Of a stretch of DNA of 64,000 nt, positions 35,101-42,702 are shown one piece after another. This stretch comes from Candidatus Rokuibacteriota bacterium (GTDB lineage Bacteria; Methylomirabilota; Methylomirabilia; Rokubacteriales; CSP1-6). The translations under genes were made by a program, and so were the position numbers. The first letter of the stretch is position 1. The number at the start of each line of letters is the position of its first letter. The stretch is taken from positions 116,949-180,948 of the forward strand of contig QHSU01000062.1 in the NCBI GenBank assembly GCA_003220535.1, in the 5' to 3' direction. The notes under the pieces are model-generated. The model was not told the DNA's origin. It ran no database searches and saw only the letters and a program-made list of their open reading frames with translations.

Positions 35101-35497
35101 CAGCCTGCGCGCCCACGGCATGGACCGGGCGGCCGCCATCATGCAGGGCAACCGCGACCGGCTCCGGCCGATCTTGATGACGACGCTGGCCCTGGTGGCG
35201 GGCATGCTTCCGTTGTGGGTGGGCACCGGACCGGGCTCCGAGGAGCGACGTGCCATCGCCGTCGTCGTCATCGGCGGCCAGACGCTCTGCTTGCTGCTGA
35301 CCTTGCTGGTGACGCCGGTCGCCTACTCGCTCTTCGAGGACGCGGCCCATGCGTTCCGGCTGTCCACGCCCTCGCTGGCGCCGTGGCGACGCCTGGCCCG
35401 ACAGGGTGAGCGCCGCGCCTGGCGCCACCGGTTGCGTCGCGCGTGGCGTCGCACGCCCGTCGGCGAAATCTCCGGCGGAACGAGCGGCGACGACTGA
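32165..35497 (+). CDS. RND multidrug/hydrophobe efflux permease (HAE1 family)
   Basis: This 1110-residue inner-membrane pump has twelve transmembrane segments with two large periplasmic loops. The N-terminus CIKRPVFATMLVMAFVVVGA, LPGASSEEVETQVAQKLEEQ and the TM4 proton-relay pair D400-D401 (VGIVIDDAIVVLENV) are diagnostic; the TM10 lysine is in FGVVKKNAILQIDHMN. The chain is slightly longer than AcrB owing to a basic C-terminal tail. It begins 6 bases after the adaptor stop without a strong ribosome site, so translation is probably coupled. It likely exports drugs, solvents or aromatic compounds. Confidence 0.93.
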   Translation: MQKLAEVCIKRPVFATMLVMAFVVVGAASWFRLGVDRFPAVDLPTVNVRVELPGASSEEVETQVAQKLEEQINTIQGIQELRSISGPGTVIVIVTFNLNRQIDVAAQDVRDKVAIAIRNLPREILPPVVSKFDNDQAPVVTIALSGERSLRELTEVADKIVRPQLERSSGVGEVRIVGGLARAVNVWVDPDRLAAYQIPITNVRDAVVRQNADLPGGNVTAGLNEASLRTMGRIAEPRAFNDLVVATLNGVPVRVRDIGYAEDGTKEQRSAARLNGVPTVIMEVRRQSGENTVAVIEGVKAKLVRLRDQVPADVKLEVIRDQSRYIYAALHEINLHLVLGSILASLVVLAFMRSWRSTFIAAVAIPTSVISAFGMMWALNFTLNSVTMLALVLMVGIVIDDAIVVLENVFRFVEEKKMRPFEAAREATADIGLAVMATTFSLVVIFVPVSFMSSISGRFLYQFGLTAAVSVLVSLLVSFSLTPMMCARLLRAEDAASGHAAEGAHAGSRGGFYAWLDRGYTWSLALAMRHRWVIVVISAITLAAAVPIYRQVKQEYIPSDVDESEFEVLVFGPEHMSLAAMDEAMQALAKEARETKGVALTLASGGGNFLSKVNQGYMYVRTVSHEERTLTPGRLWKGLIHGRPLDAFRGNYTQREVMVALRQRFRKFTDMRTQVRNIAGFNIGGGTFDVDLALRGPELEKLAEYGEALKLKARELGGVVDVDTTLRLDKPELRVAIDRQRAADLRVDTSQIATALRLMVGGDDQVSRFHDPVVNDDYDVQIRLMPQFRGNLGTISRLYVSRDTTSTNPATGAPAQVNLAPGGGLVRLDNVVKIERTATASRIDRTDRQRETRLRAGIAPGYGQADRIEALKRAVAGMSMPSAYQTFVTGKAKEMEKTFTEFLWVFLLSVVFMYMILASQFESLIHPLTILLSLPLSVPFALFSLWYTGNTLNLYSALGILVLFGVVKKNAILQIDHMNSLRAHGMDRAAAIMQGNRDRLRPILMTTLALVAGMLPLWVGTGPGSEERRAIAVVVIGGQTLCLLLTLLVTPVAYSLFEDAAHAFRLSTPSLAPWRRLARQGERRAWRHRLRRAWRRTPVGEISGGTSGDD

Positions 35498-35594
35498 CCG
35501 CGCGAGAGGCTCGGCTCGGCGCCTTTCCAGATCGCAAGATTCTCCAAGACCGGCTCGCCGCGCGCGCCTAGGCTCTCCCCGGGAGGACACGCAC

Positions 35595-36002
35595 ATGGCT
35601 TCCATCCGCAAGGAGATCCTTGTCGAGGCCCGCCCGGAGAACGTCTGGGCGGCGGTTCGCGACATCGGCGCGCTGCACAAGCGTCTCGTGCCGGGCTTCG
35701 TCGTCGACACACGCCTCGAAGCCGACGCTCGCATCGTCACCTTCGGCAACGGCATGGTGGTCCGCGAGCTGATCGTCGACCTCGACGACGAAGCTCGCCG
35801 GCTCGCCTGGTCCGCCCGCGGGGGGCGGCTCACGCACCACAACGCGTCGGTGCAGGTCTTCGCCGAGGGCGCGGGACGCACCCGGCTCGTCTGGACCGCC
35901 GACCTGCTGCCCAACGAGCTCGCCGGCGACATTCGCGCGATGATCGAGCAGGCGGCGGCGATCATGAAGCCGACGCTGGAGGGCGGAACCCGGGAGGGTT
36001 GA
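35595..36002 (+). CDS. SRPBCC family protein (polyketide cyclase-like)
   Basis: This 135-residue protein has the START-like helix-grip pattern: RKEILVEARPENVWAAVRDIGALHKRLVPGFVVDTRLE, then GRTRLVWTADLLPNELAGDI and a long C-terminal helix RAMIEQAAAIMKPTL. Members bind hydrophobic ligands or act as cyclases; this one cannot be assigned. The ATG at 35595 has GGGAGG before it. It is followed after 3 bases by a DinB-like gene on the same strand. Confidence 0.82.
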   Translation: MASIRKEILVEARPENVWAAVRDIGALHKRLVPGFVVDTRLEADARIVTFGNGMVVRELIVDLDDEARRLAWSARGGRLTHHNASVQVFAEGAGRTRLVWTADLLPNELAGDIRAMIEQAAAIMKPTLEGGTREG

Positions 36003-36005
36003 GGC

Positions 36006-36600
36006 ATGCCGCATCCTCTGGTCACGCAGCTCCGGTTCACGCGGAGCGAATGGATCCGCGGGCTCAAGGCCGTGACGGCCGAGGAGGCGGCACGGCGCTT
36101 CGGCCCGATCAATCCGATCGCGTGGATGATCGGCCACCTGGCGTGGCAGGAGCAGCTCTATTGGCTCGAGCGGGCGCAGGGCATCACGCGGGTTCCCGAG
36201 GTGAAGCGATTCGAATTACGGCAAGCCGCTCGCCGTGCCGCCGCTCGACGAGGCGTGGGCGTGGTGGCGCGCCGTGACCGCCGCCGCCGACCCGTACCTG
36301 GACAGCCTGGCCGGCGCCAGGCTGACGCGGCGCTGGCCGCGCGAGTCATCGCGGGAGACGCCGGGGACCAAGCTCCACCGCACGACCTACCACTACTGGT
36401 TCCACCTGAGCGAGTCGCAGGCCGTGCGACAGATGCTCGGGCACGTGAAGCTGCCAGACTTCGTCGGCGGCTTCGGGGAATCTCAGTACCGGCCGGAGAC
36501 GTCCTCTCGGGACTCGCGAGGGTCCGGGAACGCCGCTACAGCGTCCCGACGACCTCGGCCGGCCATGCGCGGGCGTCGACTCGCGCGTGCCATTCCTTGA
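36006..36600 (+). pseudogene. DinB-like protein, one frameshift
   Basis: Frame one from ATG 36006 gives a DinB-like start, INPIAWMIGHLAWQEQLYWL, ending VPEVKRFE. An extra T at 36216-36217 breaks the frame; the next frame continues YGKPLAVPPLDEAWAWWRAV and then HRTTYHYWFHLSESQAVRQM and LGHVKLPDFVG. Histidines in GHLAWQE and HYWFHLSE are in the places of the family metal site. The corrected protein is about 197 codons, although homology seems to end at QYRPE near 36505 and the tail overlaps the convergent peroxiredoxin gene. DinB-fold proteins are often thiol-dependent transferases. A sequence error would also explain the break. Confidence 0.78.
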
Positions 36601-36970
36601 TCTTGCCGTCCCGGTCGATCACCACGCCGACGCGCTGCGCACCCTTTTGGGGATCGACGTTGGCGCCGTAGGCGGTGCCGATCGTCCGTTCGGTGTCACA
36701 GATGAGCGAAAAGTTGAAGCTGTACTTTTCGGCGAACTTCTTGTTCTCGGCCGGGGTGTCGAACGACACGCCCAGGATCACGGCACCCTTCCGATCATAG
36801 TCGGCCTTCAGGTCGCGGAACCCGCAACCCTCGGCCGTTCAGCCCGGAGTGTCGGCTTTGGGGAAGAACCAGAGCACCACCGGCTTGCCCTTGAAGTCCG
36901 AGAGCTTCACGGTCTTCCCGGTGTGATCGCGGCCGGTGAAGTCGGGCGCTGCGTCGCCTGGATTGAGCAT
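36536..36970 (-). CDS. Bcp/PrxQ-type peroxiredoxin, candidate selenoprotein (TGA = Sec44)
   Basis: Reading TGA at 36839-36841 as an amino acid gives an uninterrupted 144-residue peroxiredoxin from ATG 36970, with GAGGG before the start. It begins NPGDAAPDFTGRDHTGKTV, continues VVLWFFPKADTPG-U-TAEGCGFRD, then VILGVSFDTPAENKKFAEKY and FSLICDTERTIGTAYG. The TGA replaces precisely the peroxidatic cysteine of the Bcp motif TPGCT, and C49 is the usual resolving residue (UxxxxC). Both flanks are intact, in the same frame and of normal length. A paired hairpin begins 9 nt after the TGA. Peroxiredoxins reduce peroxides in the cytoplasm, and Sec forms are known in bacteria. A Cys-to-stop mutation is the alternative. 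The gene follows the MFS gene by 18 bp. Confidence 0.85.
36811..36829 (-). promoter_or_regulatory. Candidate bacterial SECIS hairpin of the peroxiredoxin
   Basis: On the minus strand GGTTGCGG, loop GTT, CCGCGACC forms a fully paired 8-bp stem (one G-U pair). It starts 9 nt after the TGA, so the apical loop is 17 nt downstream and begins with G. That matches the position and loop rule of bacterial SECIS elements read by SelB. The stem lies within codons, so it also encodes GCGFRD. Confidence 0.65.
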
Positions 36971-36988
36971 TGAGCCCTCTCTGTCTCT

Positions 36989-38245
36989 TCAGTCCGTGAC
37001 GGACACGGTAGCGGCGCGCCAGACCCGTCGCGCGCCTTTGTCGATATTGAGCGCGACGATCGACGCGCTGACGAGGAACACGCATGCCACCGCGTACGCG
37101 GCGCCGTAGCCGCCCGTCGCCTCGAACAGCACCCCCGCGAGCGCCGAGCCGATGGCGGAGCCCGTCTGGTGGACGAGGAAGATCAGGCCAAAGACCGAGC
37201 TGACCGAGAAGCGTCCATAGATGTCGGCCGTCAGCGCCGACGTCATCGAACCCGTCCCCGCCATCGTGATCCCGCCCAGGACGGCGACCGTGAGGATCGC
37301 GCTCGGGTTGTCGCGGATGAGGAAGAAGCCGGCGAAGATGAAGACCCGGCCGGCATAGATCGCGGCGAGCACGGGCCGGCGGCCCAAGCGGTCGGACAGC
37401 GCGCCGAGCATCACCGTGAACCCGATGCTCGAGCCGCCCAGCACGCCCAGGGCCCACGACGCGAACATCGGCGAGTAGCCGTGATCGGTGAGCATCGGGA
37501 TCCCGTGCGCCGAGAGCAGGCTCATCGAGAAGCCACAGGTGAAGAACGAACCCGCGAGCTGCCAGAACGCCAGCGTCTGTAGCGCCTCGCCGGCGGTGAC
37601 CCGCTCGACCGGCGCCGCGCCGGTGCCGGCCTTCACGGCGGCGCCGTCGGCCGTGAGCCCGATCGACTCCGGCGAGTCGCGAACCACCCACAGGCATAGC
37701 GGCAAGACGAGGGCCAGGAAGCCGCCCGCGATCATCACGTACGTGAGACGCCACCCCGAGGTGAGGATGAGCCAGGTCACGACCGGAACGAGCAGGCTCA
37801 TTCCGGTCATCGACGCGCTGCCGAGCACGGAGAGCGCCGTGCCGCGGCGCTTGCTGAACCAGCGCGCGACCACGCCGGAGGCGATCACGGGCCCGGTGCC
37901 GGCGAGCCCGAGCGGCACCAGCACTCCATAGACGGCGGCGAACTGCCAGACATTGTGCACCATCGCGGTCAGCACCAGCGAGATCGCCAGCAGCACGGTC
38001 CCCACCGTGGTGACGACGCGCACGCTGAAGCGGTCGAGCGCCAGGCCCGCGATCGGCATGAAGACGCCGTAGAGGAAGAGGCTCAGCGCGATCACGATGG
38101 AGAAGCTCGCGCGGTCGAGTCCGAGGTCGGCGACGATCGGCTTGAGGAACGGCCCGACCGCGTGGCGGACGCCCGTCGACATGAACGTCATGACGGCGAA
38201 CGCCGCGACCACCCACCAGCCATAGAAGATCGATCGGTTGGTCAT
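36989..38245 (-). CDS. MFS transporter (monocarboxylate-type)
   Basis: This 418-residue protein has twelve hydrophobic segments and begins NRSIFYGWWVVAAFAVMTFM, like the oxalate:formate antiporter/monocarboxylate branch. Other landmarks are FMPIAGLALDRFSVRVV, VASGVVARWFSKRRGTALSV and LSDRLGRRPVLAA. The ATG at 38245 is chosen because homology begins there. It is the first gene of a leftward pair with the peroxiredoxin. The substrate is unknown, probably an organic acid. Confidence 0.88.
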   Translation of the reverse strand: MTNRSIFYGWWVVAAFAVMTFMSTGVRHAVGPFLKPIVADLGLDRASFSIVIALSLFLYGVFMPIAGLALDRFSVRVVTTVGTVLLAISLVLTAMVHNVWQFAAVYGVLVPLGLAGTGPVIASGVVARWFSKRRGTALSVLGSASMTGMSLLVPVVTWLILTSGWRLTYVMIAGGFLALVLPLCLWVVRDSPESIGLTADGAAVKAGTGAAPVERVTAGEALQTLAFWQLAGSFFTCGFSMSLLSAHGIPMLTDHGYSPMFASWALGVLGGSSIGFTVMLGALSDRLGRRPVLAAIYAGRVFIFAGFFLIRDNPSAILTVAVLGGITMAGTGSMTSALTADIYGRFSVSSVFGLIFLVHQTGSAIGSALAGVLFEATGGYGAAYAVACVFLVSASIVALNIDKGARRVWRAATVSVTD

Positions 38246-38309
38246 GACGTGTGCACTATATCCCAGCCCGGCGCGCGCCGCGCCCTGGCTTCGGACGACG
38301 GACGTGGCA

Positions 38310-38360
38310 GTGCGCACCGCAGGCCGTCGCGGGGCTGGGGCCCCGCCGGCCGAGGCGCGG
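38310..38360 (+). repeat. Palindromic dispersed repeat, copy 1
   Basis: This is one of four copies of a roughly 50 nt GC-rich element, almost identical to the copy at 63368-63417. Its core pairs GGCCG-(TC)-GCGGGGC with GCCCCGC-CGGCC around a TGGG loop. It lies about 78 bases upstream of the FAD reductase gene, in the region between divergent genes. Confidence 0.75.
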
Positions 38361-38437
38361 CTCTAAATGATGGACGGACGGGACCGACGGGGTGATCCTG
38401 AATCGAGGGCAGGGGCCCCAGCACGAGGAGCGACGAA

Positions 38438-39715
38438 ATGAAACGACCTCGCATCGTGATCGTTGGTGCTTCCCTGGCGGGGGCCACGGCGGCGGCAACC
38501 CTGCGCGACGACGGCTTTGACGGCGAGATCCACTTGATCGGTGCCGAGAGCCAGCCGCCGTACAACCGCCCGCCTTTGTCGAAGGGCTATCTCCGCCGAC
38601 AGGAACGCTTCGAGGATCAGCTGGTCAAGCCGGTCGGCTACTACGCCGAGCAGCACATCGAGCTCAAGCTGCGGGCACGGGCGACGACTATCGACGCCAG
38701 GCAGAAGGTCGTGGAGCTGGAGGGCGGCGAGCGGCTCTCCTACGACCAGCTGCTCGTGACTACCGGCGGGCGCAACCGAGCGCTGTCGGTGCCCGGCGCG
38801 AACCTGGAAGGCGTCTTCCAGCTCCGTACCGTCGAGGATTGTGATCGCATTCGAGCCGCCTCCCAGCGGGGACGCCGCGCGGTCCTGATGGGGTTCGGAT
38901 TCATCGGCTCCGAGGTTGCCGCCTCACTGCGCCAGCTCGGGATCGAGGTGGCCGCGGTCGAGGGTTCGCGTGTGCCCCTGGCCCGCGTGCTCGGCGAAGA
39001 GGTCGGGCAGGTGCTCGCGGACATCCATCGCGAGAAGGGTGTGGACCTGATCTCGGAAGACTTCGTGACCGCGTTCGAAGGCGCCGGCCGTGTCGAACGC
39101 GTGCGCACGAGGAAGGGACGAGCGCTCGAGTGCGACATGGTGGTGGCCGGGATCGGGATCGTGCCCAACACGGAGCTGCTGGCGTCGGCCGGCGCCCAGG
39201 TCGACAACGGCGTCCTCGTGGACGAACACTGTCGGACGTCCCTGGCCGACGTGTTCGCGGCAGGAGACGTGACGAATCACTTGCATCCGATCTTCGGCCG
39301 CTTGCGCGTGGAGCACTGGAACAACGGATACCAGCAGGGGCGAGCCGCGGTCCGATCACTGCTGGGCGGAGCGCAGCCCTACGACTACGTTCATTCCTTC
39401 TGGTCGGATCAGTACGAGCACTCCATCGAATACGTGGGATTCGCGGCCAGCTGGGACCGCCTCGTGTTCCGTGGCCGGATCGAGAGCCGCAAGTTCCTGG
39501 GTTTCTACCTCAAGGATGGGACCGTCCAGGCGGTGGTCGGCCTCAACCGCGGCGGCGATCCGGAGGACCCGAAAGCAGATGGCGAGCTGAAGGCGGCCGT
39601 GGGCTTGATCCGTCGCCGCGCGCGTGTCGATGCCGCGAAGCTGGTCGACGAGGACGCCGATCTGCGCACGCTGGTGGTCAGCGGAGAGAGAAGAACTCCA
39701 GCATCAGGCGATTGA
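38438..39715 (+). CDS. FAD-dependent NAD(P)H:ferredoxin/rubredoxin reductase
   Basis: This 425-residue flavoprotein has the FAD motif IVIVGASLAGATAAATLRDDG, the PPYNRPPLSKGYL segment typical of oxygenase-coupled ferredoxin reductases, the NAD motif around LMGFGFIGSEVAASL (with F in place of the third G, a common variant), and the second FAD motif TSLADVFAAGDVTN. A C-terminal reductase domain begins near YVHSFWSDQYEHSIEYVG. It starts with ATG after GAGGAGCGACGA. It may supply electrons to a Rieske or P450 oxygenase; the only Rieske gene in view is 24 kb away, so the link is speculative. Its end overlaps the next, leftward gene by 38 bp. Confidence 0.9.
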   Translation: MKRPRIVIVGASLAGATAAATLRDDGFDGEIHLIGAESQPPYNRPPLSKGYLRRQERFEDQLVKPVGYYAEQHIELKLRARATTIDARQKVVELEGGERLSYDQLLVTTGGRNRALSVPGANLEGVFQLRTVEDCDRIRAASQRGRRAVLMGFGFIGSEVAASLRQLGIEVAAVEGSRVPLARVLGEEVGQVLADIHREKGVDLISEDFVTAFEGAGRVERVRTRKGRALECDMVVAGIGIVPNTELLASAGAQVDNGVLVDEHCRTSLADVFAAGDVTNHLHPIFGRLRVEHWNNGYQQGRAAVRSLLGGAQPYDYVHSFWSDQYEHSIEYVGFAASWDRLVFRGRIESRKFLGFYLKDGTVQAVVGLNRGGDPEDPKADGELKAAVGLIRRRARVDAAKLVDEDADLRTLVVSGERRTPASGD

Positions 39716-40442
39716 CCTCTGGAGCGTTCTCGTACGCCGACCAGTGGCCGGCCCGAGGAATCCGGTGCACGTCGAGTGCTCCGACGGCCGTGCGGATCTC
39801 GCCGATCAGGAGATCCGCGGGCCGGAAGGGAGAGTCGTCGCGCTCGCCCCAGAGCAGCCGGATCCGACCGGTGAGCCCGGCCAGATCGCCCAGGAGCGTC
39901 CCGCCGCCGCTCACCTTGCGGCTGTTGAAGCGCGTTCGACGAACACCGTCGGCCTGGATGTCCACGGCCTCCTCGGTGACGCTGGTCGGATCGCTGAGCA
40001 TGTTGACGAGCAGGTTGTGGCGGCAGATCTCGCGGAAGAGCTTCTCGTCGTCCCCGGCCTCCTTGTAGCTCCGGGTCGGACGCTCGCCGAAGCGGCGGGT
40101 GGGGAAGCCGCCGGGCGAGATCAGACACAGGTGCGTCACTCTGGGGGCGAGCCGCCGGGCGAGGTTCGCGGCGATGGCCCCACCGAACGAGAACCCGGCG
40201 AATCGCAGCGGGCCGTCGCCCGGGAACATCTCGAGGAACAGACCGTGCACGAGGTCGAGGTATGCGGTGCCGGTCATCTCGCGCGCGACGGTCGCCGAGG
40301 CGCCGTACGATGGGTGGTCGAGCGCATGCACGGTGAAGCGTTCGGCGAGGGGCTCGATGTTCCGGGTCCAGTGCTTCCACGATCCCATGCCCCCGTGGAA
40401 GAGGACGACGTCCGGTCCGCCGCCGCTCCGGTGGACCGTCAT
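39678..40442 (-). CDS. Alpha/beta hydrolase
   Basis: This hydrolase of 254 residues has VVLFHGGMGSWKHW (oxyanion region), the nucleophile elbow GFSFGGAIA, the acid in LLWGERDDSPF and the histidine in PRAGHWSAYE. The first ATG is at 40442, but a preceding in-frame stretch encoding HHLRVDQAPG looks like the natural first strand, so translation may begin earlier at a non-ATG codon close to the VOC stop. It follows the VOC gene on the same strand and overlaps the convergent reductase gene. Confidence 0.83.
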   Translation of the reverse strand: MTVHRSGGGPDVVLFHGGMGSWKHWTRNIEPLAERFTVHALDHPSYGASATVAREMTGTAYLDLVHGLFLEMFPGDGPLRFAGFSFGGAIAANLARRLAPRVTHLCLISPGGFPTRRFGERPTRSYKEAGDDEKLFREICRHNLLVNMLSDPTSVTEEAVDIQADGVRRTRFNSRKVSGGGTLLGDLAGLTGRIRLLWGERDDSPFRPADLLIGEIRTAVGALDVHRIPRAGHWSAYENAPEVNRLMLEFFSLR

Positions 40443-40487
40443 CCCGGGGGCCTGGTCGACGCGCAGGTGGTGGTCTTCGGCGCGCAG

Positions 40488-40880
40488 CTACTGGCTCCGC
40501 TCGAGGAGCTCGATCCGGACGTTGTCGGGAGCCCGGACGAACGCGATCTTGACGCCCGGGCGAATGGTGCGCGGCTCCATCATGAAGCTGGCGCCTCGCC
40601 GCTTGAGCTCGGCCACCGCGTCGTCCATGCTGTCCACGCGCAGCCCGAAATGGTCCAGACCCGTGTAGGGCTCCGTCGGAGCGGACGGGATCGCGGCATC
40701 CGGCGACACCGGCGCGATGAAGATCGTCAGCCCGTTCAGATCGAGATCGGTCCGCGGCTTGCCGTCCGACTGGATCGATTCCACGATCTTGGCGTCGAAC
40801 ATCTGCTGGTAGTACTCGGCCGTCTTCTTCACGTCCCGACTGCGCAGGTGCATGTGGTCGTAGCGGTAGGTGGGTGGCAT
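40488..40880 (-). CDS. VOC family protein
   Basis: This 130-residue protein has the vicinal oxygen chelate pattern: YRYDHMHLRSRDVKKTAEYY, QMFDAKIVES, then GLDHFGLRVDSMDDAVAELK and the terminal FVRAPDNVRIELLER. The likely metal ligands are H9 or H11, the H of GLDHFG and the E of IELLER. The ATG at 40880 follows an AGAGGAG site. It is the first of a leftward pair with the alpha/beta hydrolase, consistent with ring-cleavage or lyase plus hydrolase chemistry, which remains inference. Confidence 0.84.
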   Translation of the reverse strand: MPPTYRYDHMHLRSRDVKKTAEYYQQMFDAKIVESIQSDGKPRTDLDLNGLTIFIAPVSPDAAIPSAPTEPYTGLDHFGLRVDSMDDAVAELKRRGASFMMEPRTIRPGVKIAFVRAPDNVRIELLERSQ

Positions 40881-41004
40881 CGCTGATCTCCTCTGTCCGG
40901 CGTCTTCGCCGACGGGTAGGATCAGGTTCCCGGGCGGCCAAAGTCAAGCCGGGACTGCCGCGCGCGTGCGCAACACGCCGTCTGTGAGCTAGCGTTGACC
41001 GACG

Positions 41005-42504
41005 GTGACCATCTCTGAGATGACGAGCCGCTCTGCCGCGGGCGCCTTCCTGCTCGTGGGCGCGCACGCCGTCGAGGTCTCGGTACTCGTTGCCGCGTTG
41101 ACGCTCTACCGGCGTGGAGACCGCGGCCTGCGAGCCTTCCTGGCGGCCCCCGTGGGATGGGCGTGCCTCGTCGCGCTGCTCGTGCTGGTGGTCTCGGTAC
41201 CCCTCCTCGTCTACCTCGCCCGCTTGCTTCCGCCTCCCAGAATGAGACGGCTGACCGCGCTCGTCGTCCTCAATCTCTTTTCGGTGACGCTCGCTTTTGG
41301 CGTCGCCGAGGCGATCGTCCGTGTCCTGGCCACCCCCGCCATCCAGGGACCGGTGTTCGCCGGGACGGTGTTGCTTCCCTACCGCTGGGAAGACGCCACC
41401 GCCCGTGGTCGAGCCACGCTGGAAAGAGCGGCGATCGAACAGTCCTATCTCGTTCACGACGGCGACCTGGGCTGGACGATCGGACCGAATCGCGCGAGTA
41501 AGGACTACAACCGGCAGGCCGTCGAGCAGTATCTGGCCCGGGTCGGACGCGCGTCACGGCGACGGGCACCGGCCGACGCCGACGGCCGCATCTACGTGAG
41601 CAGCGCGGAAGGGCTACGGAGCCCGCGGCCCGGCATGTCGTTCGCCGCCCTGCCGGCGAAGCGGCGCATCGCCGTCGTCGGGGATTCGTTCACGTTCGGG
41701 CTCGAGGTTCGCTACGAAGAGACGTGGGCGCATCAGCTCGAGCAGGCACTCGGCTCCGAGGTGCAGGTCCTGAACTTCGGCGTGGACGGGTATGGCGTCG
41801 ACCAGGCCTACCTGAGATATCGACGAGACGTTCTGGCGTGGCATCCCGAGATCGTCATCCTGGGCATGATCGACGACGACCTGCGCCGCACGATGTGTGT
41901 CTACGGCTTTCTGTGCTTTTCCGGGTTCGGGATACCGTTCTCGAAGCCGCGCCTCGTGCTCACCGACCACGGCCTGGCCCCGTTGAACCTGCCGCTGCCG
42001 GCGCCGGACTCGCTCTTCGCGAAGCGCTCGATCGCGGATCTGCCCTTCATCGAGTTCGATGTGGCCTTCGATCCTAGAGCGTGGCAGTGGCGGTTCTATC
42101 ACCACTCGTATGCGATTCGCTTTGCGCTGTCCCGCTACCATCCCTGGACGATGGCCAGACCGCCGGTGACTCGAGAGGTCATGAAATCCCTCAACGCCGA
42201 GGTCGTTCGGGCGTTCGTGAAGCTCGCGCGTGAGCATGGCTCCACTCCGATCGTGGCGTTCTTTCCCTCGAATCCCGACCCGGCATGGGCGGCGAGCCGA
42301 GCGCCGAACGTCGCGGACGAAGTCCTGGCCGCGAAGGGGATCCGCTACTTCGACCTGACTGGTTGCGTCGAGGCGGTGCCTGCGCCCGATCGATTCGTGG
42401 CGCTTCACTACTCGGCTCGCACGAACGCCGCCGTCGCCCGATGCCTGCGGGACGCGATCGCCGCTGGATTCGAGAGCTCCGACGAGGGCGGCGGCCGCCG
42501 TTGA
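41005..42504 (+). CDS. SGNH/GDSL hydrolase with N-terminal membrane segments
   Basis: This 499-residue protein begins with three hydrophobic segments (AGAFLLVGAHAVEVSVLVAA, GWACLVALLVLVVSVPLLVYLA and LTALVVLNLFSVTLAFGVAE). A soluble SGNH-fold domain follows, with the serine motif AVVGDSFTFGLEV (S228), VLNFGVDGYGVDQAY, PEIVILGMIDDDL (block III-like) and a late DRFVALHYSARTNAAVA with the histidine. It is probably a membrane-anchored esterase or acyl-transfer protein acting on cell-surface polymers. The start is GTG at 41005. Confidence 0.82.
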   Translation: MTISEMTSRSAAGAFLLVGAHAVEVSVLVAALTLYRRGDRGLRAFLAAPVGWACLVALLVLVVSVPLLVYLARLLPPPRMRRLTALVVLNLFSVTLAFGVAEAIVRVLATPAIQGPVFAGTVLLPYRWEDATARGRATLERAAIEQSYLVHDGDLGWTIGPNRASKDYNRQAVEQYLARVGRASRRRAPADADGRIYVSSAEGLRSPRPGMSFAALPAKRRIAVVGDSFTFGLEVRYEETWAHQLEQALGSEVQVLNFGVDGYGVDQAYLRYRRDVLAWHPEIVILGMIDDDLRRTMCVYGFLCFSGFGIPFSKPRLVLTDHGLAPLNLPLPAPDSLFAKRSIADLPFIEFDVAFDPRAWQWRFYHHSYAIRFALSRYHPWTMARPPVTREVMKSLNAEVVRAFVKLAREHGSTPIVAFFPSNPDPAWAASRAPNVADEVLAAKGIRYFDLTGCVEAVPAPDRFVALHYSARTNAAVARCLRDAIAAGFESSDEGGGRR

Positions 42505-42505
42505 C

Positions 42506-42640
42506 GCCGAGGGCCTCGTAGCCCTGCGCCTCCAGAGACCTGGTGAGGTGCACGCCGTCCTCCGTCCACAGCGCGGCGATCCCGCGACGGCGGCGATGAG
42601 GGTCGGGTTCGTTCCAGACCGAGGAGGCCGGGACCTCCTC
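42506..42640 (-). pseudogene. SnoaL-like gene fragment
   Basis: The minus strand encodes VWNEPDPHRRRRGIAALWTE followed by DGVHLTRSLEAQGYEALGVN, which fits the first helix and strand of SnoaL-like proteins. It has no plausible start and runs into the end of the SGNH gene, so it is a broken leftover between 42505 and 42702. The remaining bases of that gap show nothing else. Confidence 0.45.
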
Positions 42641-42702
42641 GAGCAGCTCGTCGAGCACGGTGGCGGGCGCGCCGCCGAGCGTCGGGGCGCGCCCGCCGAC
42701 GA

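Noticed and set aside
36781..36970. Start of the peroxiredoxin at GTG 36781, excluding the TGA
   Set aside because: That start would remove the first two strands and the active-site helix. The upstream frame encodes them perfectly, so a shortened protein is not credible.
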